64,000 bases of DNA. Origin: Dipteris shenzhenensis (Eukaryota; Polypodiophyta; Polypodiopsida; Gleicheniales). Under the pieces are notes generated by a model, which worked only from the letters and a program-made list of their open reading frames with translations, ran no database searches and was not told where the DNA came from. Position numbers and translations under genes: made by a program. Where the stretch lies: the NCBI GenBank assembly GCA_047967505.1, contig CM106540.1, one strand, 5' to 3'. Numbering within the stretch: position 1 is the first letter of the stretch; each line of letters begins with the position of its first letter. Below are positions 43,160 through 55,477 of this stretch, one piece after another.

Positions 43160-46100
43160 ATGGACGGAGCAGGAGCGGGAGAGTCCAGGTTGGCATTTTC
43201 TTTTGTGTAGCATTTTCTTTTATGTAGCATTTTCTTTTATGTAGAATTTGATTTAATTTTAGTTTAAAATAAAAATTATAAAATGCATTTTAATGTTTTT
43301 CTGAAATTTATGAATTACGGGATTTTTTATTTAAAATGTGAAAATTAAATTTTTTTTTAAATAGAGCTTTTTTTAGTAAATAAAAAAACGTTGATATTAT
43401 TAATTATAAAATATTTTTAAATGTGAAATGTAGTTGAAATTTTTTTTTTTAATTTTTAAATTACGACATTTATAATTTAAAATGTGAAAATTTTAATTTT
43501 AAAAAACGTAATTTAAAATTTTAGTTTATAAGAAAAATTAAAAAATGCATTATAAATTTAGTTTTTCTTAAATTTATAAATTACGAGATTTTTTATTTAA
43601 AATGTGAAAATTAATTATTTTTTCTTTAAATTGAGCTTTTTTTAGTAAATAAAAAAACGTTGATATTATTAATTATAAAATATTTATAAATTTGAAATGT
43701 AGTTGTAAATTTTTTTTTTTTAATTTTTAAATTACGACATTTATAATTTAAAATGTGAAAATTTTAATTTTAAAAAACGTAATTTAAAATTTTAGTTTAT
43801 AAGAAAAATAATAAATGCATTATAAATTTAGTTTTTCTTAAATTTATAAATTACGAGATTTGTTATTTAAAATGTGAAAATTAATTATTTTTTTTAAATA
43901 GAGCCTTTTTTAGTAAATAAAAAAAGTTCATATTAATAATTATAAAATATTTATAAATTTCAAATGCATTTGTAAATTTTATTTTTTAATTTTTAAATTA
44001 CGACATTTATAATTTAAAATGTGAAATTTTTAAATTTAAAAATCGTTTAATGAGGCTTTTTTTATTAAAAATGTGAAAATGTTAAATATTTCTGTTTTTT
44101 TTATGAGGTAGAATTTAAAAGAGAAATAATAAAAAATTTTAGGTTAAAAGAGAAATAATAAAAATTTTCTAAATTTGAAATGCAATATAATGTTTTTTTG
44201 AAATTTATGAATTACTACATTTTTTATTTAAAATGTGAAAATGAAATTGTATTTTCAAAATAGAGCTTTTTTATATGAAATTGTATTTTAAAAAAACGTT
44301 CATATTAATAATTATAAAATATTATAATTTTGAAATGCATTTGTAAATTTTTTTAAAATTTTTGAATTAGGAGTTCTATATTTCTGTTTTTTTAATGTAG
44401 CATTTTCTTTTTGGTAGAATTTAATTAAATTTTAGTTTATAAGGAAAATTATAAAAAATTTCAAAATTTATAATGCATTTTAATGTTTTTTTGAAATTTG
44501 TAAATTACGACATTTTTTATTTAAAATGTGAAATGAGATTTTTTTTTGGTAAATAGAGCTCTTTCTATTAAATAAAAAACGTTCATAGGACTAATTTTTA
44601 AGTATTTATAAATTTGAAATGCATTTGTAAATTTTTTTTTTATTTTGAATTACGACATTTAAAATTTAAAATGTGAAAATTTCACAATTTAAAAAACGTT
44701 TAATGAGGCACAAGACTCGCTCGACTTATCAAATTAATAAGACATTTTGTATAAGACTCGCTCGACTTATCGAGTTAATACACAAACATAAACCTACTAG
44801 TCAACTATTGGAGTTGGACATTAAAGATTGACTAGTGACATGGTTGGTGACCAAAGCTTGAAGTTGACTAGACACTTTGGGACAAGCAAGTTCTTTAGAA
44901 GGAAACTAGGTTTAAGCTTGGGTAATCATCCCTAATATATTGGGAAATTACTAATGATAAATCATCCTTTAACTATTTGGCAATTAGTAAGGATCGATTC
45001 TACTAGGAAATAAGTTGAAGGCATTTGTCCCCTATTAGTCAATAGATTGATTAGACTAAGCATGCATGATAAGGCTATAGCTTGGAAATGCCTAGATAGT
45101 GGCTTAGTCCAAATCTTCAATATCCCTTAAGAAGACATGAAATAGTGGCTTAGACCTTAAGAAGACATGGAGTTGCAAATGTCTAATTCTTCTAAGTTAT
45201 GCATAGACTCTAGCATAACTGAAAAAAGAATATTACAAGATTGAGAATATTTGGATGGGTCTTCAAGAACTCGAATATTACGGTCTGTGCCTATAAACTG
45301 TTTGAGATTCTTATGCTATCACTATGGCATGCTTTAGATCTAGCACTTTGATCATGTTTGTTGTCTAGGTCCATAATTCATCTACTTCTCTTATATGTAT
45401 AAGAAGAAAGAAATACGCCATAGAGAAACTGAAAGTTTAACTAGAATACCTAACATTCATTGCACATGGGACTCTAGTGGATCTATATTCATTCCACATT
45501 CATGCTAATATATGCAAGTGTTTTGATCAACTATAGACCTAAGTTCAAATAGAGCCTGTTAATGACTGAATCTCTCCTAATCATCCCTTAATGATCATAG
45601 ATAAGAGACTTAAGAGAGAGAGAACTCCATAACCTTCAAGAGTCGACATTTGAAGCATCCCATTCCATGTTGTTTGTCTTATACAAAATGTCTTGAACCA
45701 AGTGATGATCTATAGGAATGGCCAGTAGTTGAGGTGGATTGCCCAACCAAAATAGATAATATTGAGAAGGCTTAATTATTTTCTCAAAGTTCTCGCTTTA
45801 AAAGGTTTGTAGTGTGAACCCGCTCTCATTTTTAATGTGTAGTCTAAGAAATACTAGATGCGCCTTGCTTGTGTATCGTTCAAAGTAATGTATTAGGTAT
45901 CCTTCTATCTCCTCCATATCTATTGCAAACCCAAGGCAGTAAAGCATTCAAAGAAGGTCTTATTAACCAAACCTCTCCACTATCTGTCCTTAGTATAGGG
46001 GCCATTAGTGGACAATGTGGTCCTTACACCACATGTGGAAAAGTTTCATATTGGATAAAAAGTGAAAAAAGGGAAACATATAAGGAGAAAATATTTGAGA

Positions 46101-48338
46101 CATCTAAGTTTTAAAATGCAACGACTAGAGTGAAAAAATTCTAATCAAAATTAAGAATTATTAATAATATTGATTAATATTGAGCCACACATTTGGCCCA
46201 TCTACCGGTCGGTAGGTGCATAGGATCTACCTCATCAAGGAGTACGTACAAATAGTTTTCATTGCGTAAATAGATTATAAGTCATATTGAATAGAATATT
46301 ATTTTCATTACCCAAATAGAATATTAATTTCCATGTGTTTTTTTTGTGCATGCGCCAGCCAGTGCACAGGTTCTAGCACCACTATTCGTATGCAGATAGA
46401 GATGCTGAGAGCTGAGATGAGGGCACTGCAGGATGCTAGGGCACCCCCTCACTTGGTTGCGAGCCTGGATTCAGTTATTGAGGCTCTGAGTCGATTGGAG
46501 ACAGTTGAGGATGTTGTGGATAGCTTTCAGGCACAGGCCGAGGCGGAGATCACTGGTGGTGGCTTGGATTGGAGAGCGATTCGACAGTTGTTTGAGCGGG
46601 AGTCACATCACAGGGAGGCCTTGGACGACATGTTTTGGGATGGTCACACCGAGGGCCAGCGACCACGATCAGGGCTCCCCTTGCATATTTTACGGTGTAG
46701 GCACCCCATCATAGCAGCACACATTTATCCGAGATATCTTGCTGCGAATGGTGGTCGGTTGCCTCACAACCGCCAGATAGCGAGGTCGTTTGCCATGCAG
46801 CTTTATGCCGAGTTTGTCCTTGGTCATCGGGTGGACTACCTCAATACCCGTCCAGGATCAGGAGCTGGACGTGGTAGGATGGGGCGCCAGGAGCGGCAGA
46901 TTGTAGGTGTTCGGCGTCGACGCGAGGGACCAGAGTTGCACACCATCCCTGCACCGGCATTGCGAGCGGTGGGAGGACAGATTAGGGGCGATGTTCATTC
47001 AGTGGCATCATCCTTGCAGCACATGGTCTCGGCCCTATCGAGATCTATTGCGATTCCACCTCCCCCACCTCGATCATCGATGGAGCGTCCCACATCTACA
47101 CCACCTCCCACATCTACGGCGCCTCAGCACGAGTTGGAGGCTCGAGACAGACGGATTGCAGAGTTGGAGGCTGTGTTGGCCGAGTCTAGGGACGAGGTTA
47201 GTTATTTTGATTATGTTAGTTTATTTTTTTGTAGCGTGTTTTGAACTGAAGTTTTTTGGTTAATTCTCACCATGTACGCGACATGTTTGCATTGCAGGCA
47301 CATCTATTGCGTCAGGAGATGGAGTCTCGCGTACGACTCTTGCGTCAGGAGATGGAGTCTCGCGTACGACTCTTGCAGACAGATTTGGAGGAGCAGAGGA
47401 TTCGGACACGCATAGCATACCATCGCGCAGAGCACTATATCTTGCAGTTGAGGCATATCAGTCGTGATCCGTCGCGCCATAGGATCGACCCCAGTGTGGC
47501 CCTATACCCTGCTCCTCCTGTAGATGTGCCGACTAGGACACCGATAGACGCAGCAGTCGTAGCGAGGCTTCCTACCTCCACTTGTGTCCTCTGCCACGAG
47601 GACTTTGACACCGTAGGGTGGTTTGGACTAGGGTGCGGCCACATCGCACATCTCCACTGCATGACCCGCCACATGGTGGCACGTTCAGTGTGCCCGGTAT
47701 GCTTTGCCGACATTGATGTGGCGACATACAGAGGACTGGGCATGGATGATCTATATCCTGGTCATCGTCAGGCTGTTGATCCATTCGCCCGTGTAGTCCT
47801 GACAGAGCACTACAGGGAGGAGGCACAGAGAGCATTGCTGATGCAGGAGGGTGCGGATACATCAGTGGTTGCATCATGCGTTCCACGCCGCTTTTCGTAC
47901 GGTGACTTCATGCCAGGTGACGAGGCACGAGCGGAGGAGGCACGCCGGATTGAGCGAGAGGCAGAGCTGCAGACATCATTGCAGCAGTGGGTGGAGCAGC
48001 AGCTAGGGCGGGGCCGAGACCAGCGTATTTCACATGTAGAGACGATTACTCGCGCTGGATTTGAGGCACGAGTATTCGCAGATGCACGGCTATGGGAGCT
48101 GAGACGCGCGTACATAGAGGAGGCGAGGGATGCAGAGATGGCAGCAGTGGCGCGTGCAGCATGCCCTCCTCGTCAGGATGAGGCTGGCCCATCTCATGCA
48201 GATGATGAGGCTGGCCCATCTGAGCCGGCATTGCCTGAGGGCACACAGCGGACGGTTGGGCAGCGAGTCATACAGGAGCCACGTCAGCGTTCCACTAGAG
48301 GATCATATGTAGAGTTATCAGATTCAGATTCAGATTGA
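43160..48338 (+). CDS. RING-H2 protein encoded by the 14-kb transposon (3 exons)
   Basis: Model: 43160-43188, 46359-47196 and 47298-48338, 635 aa. Exon 1 (MDGAGAGES) ends CAG|GTTGGC. The acceptor GCGCCAG|CCAG restores frame exactly. Intron 2 has GACGAG|GTTAGT and ATTGCAG|GCAC. Predicted features are: a coiled coil after the N-terminus, a basic Arg-rich middle, Pro/Thr-rich sequence, heptad-like LRQEMESRVRLL repeats, then a RING-H2 domain at residues ~385-424. Its spacing is C-x2-C-x13-C-x-H-x2-H-x2-C-x10-C-x2-C. A long Arg/Glu-rich helix and an acidic tail ending SDSDSD follow. RING-H2 proteins usually act as E3 ubiquitin ligases; here the role is unknown. No disabling mutation is seen. Exon 1 is less certain, and an ATG at 46333 is an alternative start. 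Confidence 0.65.
43190..44700. repeat. AT-rich ~270-bp tandem repeat, about five diverged units
   Basis: A recurring block AATTTTAGTTTATAAG appears near 43254 (variant), 43518, 43788, 44140 (variant) and 44431. Each is followed by AATTACGA(C/G)A and TTTAAAATGTGAAAA segments. The array occupies the first half of the RING gene's proposed 3.2-kb intron. No coding content. Confidence 0.75.
44701..46358 (+). other. Rest of RING-gene intron 1, no recognised feature
   Basis: It opens with a 40-bp-period direct repeat, AAGACTCGCTCGACTTATC, at 44712 and 44753. The open frame 45869-46114 (+) has no recognisable motif. Otherwise nothing is seen. Confidence 0.4.
47304..47369 (+). repeat. 33-bp in-frame tandem duplication in RING-gene exon 3
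   Basis: Two identical 33-bp units encode 11 residues each (RQEMESRVRLL type) directly after the intron 2 acceptor. They extend a predicted coiled coil without breaking frame. Confidence 0.85.
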
Positions 48339-49470
48339 TTGTTTAGGCTTCACACGTTTCTTGTATAGGGATGCACTTTTGCAGCATGATGATGATGATG
48401 TACAGATTCATTTTGCTACTTTCATGATATTGTTCCCACTTTTATGATGTATGAGCATTTTCGTACTTTCATGATGTTCTTCGCACTTTGTTTATCTCAG
48501 TTTATCTCAGTTTATAGTTTGTTTAATACATAAGGTATTTAAAAAAGAATGCCATGTGAAGTAATTGTAAACATTAAACATTAATTGCAAACATTAAACA
48601 TTAAACATATCAAAATTCATCTTATTTTGGATGAAAATTTTATTTTGCGGATAAAAGTTTTTCATTTTTTAAACAAAAATTTTATTCTATTCATGTTTGT
48701 CAATAAAGTGTGTTTCAAAATCCAAATTTTCATCAATTTTTCAAAAAGACAACTATTGTCATATTCATGCTTCCAAATCTAGTTTTTTAATATTATTGAC
48801 ATGAAGCGTATATTTTGTCCCTACAATTTTTAAAAAATATAAATTTTTAGGGGATTTTTTTCAAAAATGGAGTCTGACTTGTCCTCTGCATGATTTTGCT
48901 GTTATTTATTATGACTCAGTGTTTAATTTGTCTGTTATTGTTAACAATACTTGTGCTAATTGGTGATCAAAGAAAACAAGACCTAAATATTTGTCATATT
49001 CGAACCACAATCACATGTGCCTTCCAAATCACAATCGCATATTTCTAAGGACTATTTCAATTTCCTTAATATGACATTTGCCAATGCACCAATCTAATTA
49101 TTATGCATGTATAAAAGATAATGAACATAAAGAAGAGAAATCAACACAATTGGCAATTAATGCATGTATACGGGAATACAAGGAAGGTGTAGCATGCTAG
49201 CCCACCATTTTATTCACTATTTTCTTTTGCATTTAGTGGTTTATGTACAAGAGAAAGGATTGGCGGTTGGTATAAGGAAAAGTGTTGGTATTTGGTTTAT
49301 GTAAAAAGAAAGGGTTGTTGCACAGGCTATGCACCAAAAAAATATATACATATTAACAATCCCACTTCTCCCTTTTAAACTCCACTCATGTATGGGAGTA
49401 CAAGGAAGGTGTGACATGTTAGGCCACAATTTAATTTTACTATTTTCTTTTGACTTTGGTGGTACGCTAA
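48339..49470. other. Downstream of the RING gene, no recognised gene
   Basis: AT-rich sequence with (GAT)n near 48388 and CTTTCATGATG repeats (48418-48480), perhaps the 3' UTR. No domain is seen in the short open frames. Confidence 0.4.
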
Positions 49471-49473
49471 CGT

Positions 49474-51400
49474 GTAGTCGTGCTAGTAGGGATTGCTTCT
49501 ACGTGGCGCAAACCAAATCAGTTGGAGACCAAATCTTGCGTCGATGTACGTCTAGGGTAGCCTAAGATGCGTGTGAAGTTTCGTCCCCAACAGGGTTTAG
49601 GATTTAGGGTCCAGGGTTTAGGGTTTAGGGTTTAGCCGTGCTAGTAGGGATTGCTTCTACGTGGCGCAAACTAAATCAGTTGGAGACCAAATCTTGCGTG
49701 GATGTACGTCTAGGGTAGCCTAAGAGGCGTGTGAAGTTTCATCCCCAACAGGGTTTAGGATTTAGGGTCCAGGGTTTAGGGTTTAGGGTTTAGCCGTGCT
49801 AGTAGGGATTGCTTCTACGTGGCGCAAACTAAATCAGTTGGAGACCAAATCTTGTGTGGATGTACGTCTAGGGTAGCCTAAGAGGCGTGTGAAGTTTCGT
49901 CCCCAACAGGGTTTAGGATTTAGGGTCCAGGGTTTAGGGTTTAGGGTTTAGGGTTTAGCCGTGCTAGTAGGGATTGCTTCTACATGGCGCAAACCAAATC
50001 AGTTGGAGACCAAATCTTGCGTGGATGTACGTCTAGGGTAGCCTAAGAGGCGTGTGAAGTTTCGTCCCCAACAGGGTTTAGGATTTAGGGTCTAGGGTTT
50101 AGGGTTTAGGGTTTAGGGTTTAGCCGTGCTAGTAGGGATTGCTTCTACGTGGCGCAAACCAAATCAGTTGGAGACCAAATCTTGCGTGGATGTACGTCTA
50201 GGGTAGCCTAAGAGGCGTGTGAAGTTTCGTCCCCAACAGGGTTTAGGATTTAGGGTCCAGGGTTTAGGGTTTAGGGTTTAGGGTTTAGCCGTGCTAGTAG
50301 GGATTGCTTCTACATGGCGCAAACAAAATCAGTTGGAGACCAAATCTTGCGTGGATGTACATCTAGGGTAGCCTAAGAGGCGTGCGAAGTTTCATGCCCA
50401 ACAGGGTTTAGGATTTAGGGTCCAGGGTTTAGGGTTTAGGGTTTAGTCGTGCTAGTAGAAATTGTAAAAATGTATGCATTTGTCCTTCCACGTGGCGCAT
50501 ACCAAATCAATTGGAGACCAAATCTTGCGTGGATGTACATCTAGGGTAGCTTAAGAGGCGTGTGAAGTTTCGTCCCCAACAGATAAGTCCACATGTGTAT
50601 TTCATTAGTACGTGCGCCATTTTTCATACGTAGTCACGAGTGCTAGTAGGGATTGTAAAAATGTACGCAACTGTCCTTCCATGTGGCGCATACCAAATCA
50701 GTTGGGCACCAAATCTTGCGTGGATGTACGTACGCCTACGGTAGCCTAAGAGTCGTGCAAAGTTTCATTTCCAACAGATAAGTCCACACGCGTATTTCCT
50801 CAGTACATGCGCCATAGCTCATACGTAGTCGTGCTAGTAGGGATTGCAAAAATGTACGCATTGTACCTTCCACGTGGCGCATACCAAATCAGTTGGGCAC
50901 CAAATCTTGCGTGGATGTACGTCTACGGTAACCTAAGAGCCGTGCAAAGTTTAATCTCCAACAGATAAGTCCACATGCATATTTGGTTAGTACGTGCGCC
51001 ATTTCTCACACGTAGTCGTGCTAGTAGGGATTGTAAAAATGTACGCATTATACCTTCCACGTGGCGCATACCAAATAAGTTGAAGAACAAATCTTGCGTG
51101 GATGTATGTCTAGGGTGGCCTAAGAGTTGTGCGAAGTTTCATTCCCAACAGATAAGTCCACACGCGCATTTCGTTAGTACATGCGCCATAGCTCATACGT
51201 AGTCACGAGTGCTAGTAGGGATTGTAAAAATGTACGCATTGTACCTTCCACGTGGCGCACACCAAATCAATTCAAACCAAATCTCGCGTGGACTATTGGC
51301 TAGGGTGGCCTAAGAGTCGTGCGAAGTTTCATCCCCAACAAGCAAGTCCACACGCGTATTTCGTTAGTACGTGCGCTATTTTCTTAGTCACGTTTTTAAA
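49474..51400 (+). repeat. Telomere-like minisatellite, about 11 units
   Basis: Units start at CGTGCTAGTAGGGATTG near 49479, 49638, 49796, 49961, 50126, 50291, 50449, 50640, 50831, 51018 and 51210. The first six units end in (TTTAGGG)n-like tails and measure 158 or 165 bp, differing by exactly one 7-bp TTTAGGG step. The next five lack that tail and instead carry GATAAGTCCACA...TACGTGCGCCAT, with periods near 190 bp. TTTAGGG is the plant telomere repeat; here it is interstitial, inside a transposon. Confidence 0.9.
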
Positions 51401-51709
51401 ATGTCCTAATGCACAAAACAAATTACAACATTACTACTAATAAACAATTTTTTGTATTACAAACACAACAAATCCCATTGACAAGACATCGGACATCATG
51501 TTAAAAATAGAATCTAATACAATGATGTGAATGAACGTGTATACAGCCATCATAGTGAAATACAAAATATGAGTCCATGAAAAATACAATGGTACGGTCA
51601 CACAGTGAGCCTATACATATCGAATACAAAAAAGTGTAATCAACTAGTGATACCCAATAAAAATCAATCTGATCAACTGATGATCCCAAAAAATAAGATA
51701 TGTAATGTG

Positions 51710-54628
51710 CTACTCCTCAGGATCAGCTCTCATGCCAATAGTTGCAAGTATGCTCTCGTGATCTGCCACTGCAAGGCGCCATCGTGGAGTGGACGTCGCC
51801 TTGCGAGTGCGAACACGACTCAAAGTAATCTTGATCCCAACAACAAGATGAGAATACATGTATGCCTCCCGATCCGCCATGTACTCCTGGAACTCAATAT
51901 AGCGACCACGCCTCTGTATCTGCTGAAAATAGTGGCCACCGACGATCATGCTATGAGCATTGAAGTGCATCCCATGCCCATCCACTGTATCCTCATTCAG
52001 CACACTCTTCAGCATAGAGCATCGCAACAAGTAATAATCCACACCCTCCTCATTGCCCTCCGAAGCAATAACCGCGAAGATATCACCAATACGCAAAATA
52101 TCTGTAAGCTGGTCATAATCTCTAGAGGAACTGAATCCCGCATCCTGATCATCATGTATCTCCTCCCAAGGCTGGAAGGGAGAAAGCACTCGCCGTACCC
52201 ATGGATCGGCCCATGGTATCATGGAGCACCCTCCCCAATCATCATCAATGCATGCAGAGCAAAAACATGCAAACCGTCGAGAAAAGATCGCGGGGTGAGA
52301 CTCACCTACGCTCCTGATGGAATGGAAATCAAGAGTGCCAGGCACAGAACGACAATCAAAAGGTCGCGACCGATCAAGACTCCCAATGTCCACGCACCAA
52401 AAATACCGGCTCACCACCCTATCGTCACGCGACTGAAACGAGGACGTAGCACTAGTGGATAAGTGCTGGCTGCACCACCGCACCACATCATGTGCATCCT
52501 TGAAGCGATCGGCACTGTGACGCAACTGGTATCGACGCAAAGCACGCTTCACACAAGCACCTGCACCATCGTGCTCTCCCTTACCGTGCCCTGTCTCGAA
52601 GTAGCTCCATGTGATCGGAATGCCTGTCTCACGGTGCCATCTGCAGAACCAATAAAACTGTCTAGCGGATTTGAACTGACCACCGCAACCGTCTGACCAG
52701 ATCCAGCGCCGCTGCCATGTGACACCATGATCCCTCAAGAAACTATCATGCAAAGTGAAGCAATACTGCACAAAATGGGCATCATGCGATCGATCATCAC
52801 TAATGTAGAAGTGATACTCTCGCACAATGATGCGTGAGTCCATGGTGCTATCAATGCCATCCACATGAGCCTGTGCATGACGATAGCTAATGTGCACAAA
52901 TATAGCAACCTGCAATATGGCATTGAAAAAAAATTATGACTATTGAAATAATTCAATATAATGAGGCGGGGAAAAAATCAATACTCAATCACACGTCACC
53001 TGTTCGGAGAAATAATACTCTGATTGGATCTCATGCTGTGGTGCAAAGGTGTAATTCTCCGCAAAGTCCACCACTGAGACAACCACCCCTATAGGAAATG
53101 TCCTCAAACATGCACGAAACTGACGATCCTCCCATTTCGCAGTGTGCGAGTGGCGTATGTAGCGGTACAGCTTCCCTCGAAAACAGTCGACGAATACAAC
53201 ACGTGGTGTCTCCTTCCCCACAAGCTGCAACCTCCTCGACTGTGCACCACCATCTAATGTCAAGGTACAGTACTCATACTGCTGCCAACGAACCATCTGC
53301 ACATCACAAGTATCTAGTGCAACTCGTGGCACTCTGGCAAAGTCACCACACAAAGTACACGTGCCTTCCACACAATCAAGGGAGTGGAATAAAGCATCAC
53401 CATCTCGTGTACACAATATGGAATGAATGAAGTCGCGAGGGCTAGTAGGAACCACTCCCCTATGACCATCAAGGGAACGGAATACGTCATACATCAATCC
53501 AAAATCCACATGGTAGCGACAACAGCATGTGTCACGCTCCTGAGAGCATCGCACGAACCATGGCCTGCATCGCTCAAATGACCTCTGCCCAATCTTGAAC
53601 TCCGGGTGCGCCTCTACAAACTGAGTGTACAACTCAGTCTGGGTACACTCCAAAAAACATGCACCATGCTCAATGTACACACCGCGTGACACCCTCTTCC
53701 GCAATGCCTTCTTGAACACCGGGGATGCTCTGCAATGCTCCTCCCAAAACTGTTGTATGAAGGACCTAGCGGAATCATCCAACAATCGATCGCTGCGATG
53801 TGCACGACCACTCGAAGCCCAAAGAGCATCAGTCTCACTATCCTCTAGACTCTGCCTCCTAATGATGCCTGCTCGCAATGTGCGCGGTGCAATCTGAAGA
53901 AGACGTGAAGCGGTACGCACATGGCCTATCATATGAGGTCTACTAATGGCAGCCACAATAGCACGACGTGCTGCCAAGGCATCACTGGAGTTCCTATGCT
54001 TAATAGAAGCATAGGAACGTCGAACACTGCTAAGGACCTCGCTAGATACAACCCTATCTCTACATGCACCAAGACCAGCAAGCCTCCTACACTCTACCAA
54101 GTCAGGGTGATCAATCAGGGACGTAAGAAGAGAAGACTGCGAAGCTAGCGTGAGGTCACAAAAAAAAGACTGCACGATCTTGCTAGTACGACGACGGATA
54201 GTGGACTTCGGCAAGTCACGTCGTGAAGCAACACTGCTGCTACAAGGTGGGGCAACGGGATCAATGGGAGATGGTAGGGTGGACGGGGGAAGGGAGGCGC
54301 CAAGCGGAGCGGGGGGAGGGGGAGGGGGAGGGGGGAGGGTGGAGGGGGAAGAGGTAGAGGTGGAGGCCAAAATGTAGGTGGCTAGGGGAAGGGCGGAGGC
54401 TAGAGGTAGGGGAGCGGATGAGCATGGGGGGACAATGGAGGTGGGGGTGGGGGTGGAGGTGGGATGTAGAGGTAGAGCTGGAGGTGGATCAGTGGTGGCA
54501 GCGCGAGCTCGAGCTCTAGAGGCTCTCTTGCGCTCACGAGCCTTCCGCTTGCGCTCCTCGTCAATGAGATTTGGGGGGGGGTTCCTACATCTTTCACGTC
54601 TACTAGCTCTACGGCTTTGAGAACCCAT
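51710..54628 (-). CDS. Transposase of the 14-kb element (two exons, D-D-D type)
   Basis: Model: exon 1 54628-53000, intron 52999-52910 (90 bp, CAG|GTGACG to TTGCAG|GTT), exon 2 52909-51710; 942 aa, no internal stop. The N-terminus is rich in Arg/Lys (a likely nuclear signal), then Pro/Ala-rich to about residue 130. A Cys/His group (CSQERDTCCCRYH) lies near residue 363. The catalytic candidates are D in VVDFAENY (~516), with EIQSEYYFSEQVA across the intron, D in WIWSDGCGGQFKS (~614), and D in GHGKGEHDGAGACVKR (~656). A second Cys cluster (CFCSACIDDDW) is near 760, and a conserved-looking C-terminal domain follows. This motif order is typical of a widespread eukaryotic transposase group seen also in animals. 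I suspect Sola-like, without proof. The ATG at 54628 is the first in frame after a TATAAG at 54718-54723. Confidence 0.8.
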
Positions 54629-54717
54629 TCTCAATGAAAGTAGGATGGAAGGTGTGACAAAGTGATGAGGAGGCAAGAATGGCTAAGAATGGGTGAAATG
54701 AACCAAAACGTGGTGTC

Positions 54718-54723
54718 TTATAG
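54718..54723 (-). promoter_or_regulatory. Putative TATA box of the transposase gene
   Basis: On the minus strand CTCTATAAGACACC lies about 90 bp before the ATG, with the right palindrome cluster 140 bp further upstream. Confidence 0.5.
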
Positions 54724-54859
54724 AGAGCCTCAACTCATCCACTAGATTGCTCTTAGATTGCTCTTCATTATTATTGGTGGAGAGGTGCTAAGATTGATAC
54801 TAATTGGCTTAATTTTGGTGGAGAGGTCTGCTATGCCCGGAGCCGCGATCAGATCTTAT

Positions 54860-55033
54860 ACCTCGATCGAGGTATACCTCGTTCGAGGTATTAAGTGCAT
54901 TGCGCATGCATGTATGTATGAACCTCGGTCCTCGGTCACATACCTCGAACGAGGTATTCTATGCCTCCCCCATCATACATACCTCAATCGAGGTATTGTA
55001 TGCATCCCCCATCATACATACCTTGATCGAGGT
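54860..55033. repeat. Right cluster of five palindromes ACCTCGATCGAGGT
   Basis: Exact copy at 54860-54873. One-mismatch copies at 54876, 54942, 54981 and 55020. They lie upstream of the transposase gene, so they could serve as operator sites as well as subterminal transposase sites. Confidence 0.85.
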
Positions 55034-55067
55034 ATTGTATGCATCGCACATCGTCATGTGTATACAT

Positions 55068-55430
55068 CTTGCTGATGTGGCACCATGCATGGTCATGATG
55101 TGGTAATATAGTCTCTTCCTGCATGGTCATGATGTGGTACTGGGCATGATGTGGCATGATGAGTTGGCATTCATGAGGTGGTAGATGACATGGCAAATTG
55201 CGGTGGAGGATTGGTGACGTGGCTAGGAGAGGAGGTATGCCAAGGTGGCATTGTGTGATCACATGGCTGATGATGTGGAATGATGAGGTGGCACATGTGG
55301 CAGCACGTGTGGCAATGTAAGGTGACATGGCAAGGAGTGATGTCACATCTGCTTGATGAGATGGCACCACGTGGTCTAACAATGTGGCATGGTTTTGATG
55401 ACTCAGCCTTCCACATGGGCAGCATGCAAA
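55068..55430. repeat. Degenerate GATGTGGCA-type repeats
   Basis: About 20 imperfect copies of (G)ATG(A/T)GGTGGCA / GATGTGGCATG. GTGGCATG also recurs between palindromes in the left cluster, so the motif is shared by both ends of the element. Confidence 0.6.
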
Positions 55431-55477
55431 CTCCAAAGGCTTGCCACTAGGATCGGTGATGCTCCTAGCCTACATCA

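Noticed and set aside
42470-43196. Open frames with repeated Tyr-Leu-Asp-Arg-Gly or Pro-Arg-Ser-Arg-Tyr motifs
   Set aside because: They translate the palindrome ACCTCGATCGAGGTA in all frames. The DNA repeat explains them.
49474-50450. Chromosome-end telomere
   Set aside because: TTTAGGG runs are only a few units long and are embedded in a 158/165-bp unit inside a transposon, with normal sequence on both sides.
51605-52462. 285-codon plus-strand open frame
   Set aside because: Antisense shadow of transposase exon 2, which has the conserved motifs.
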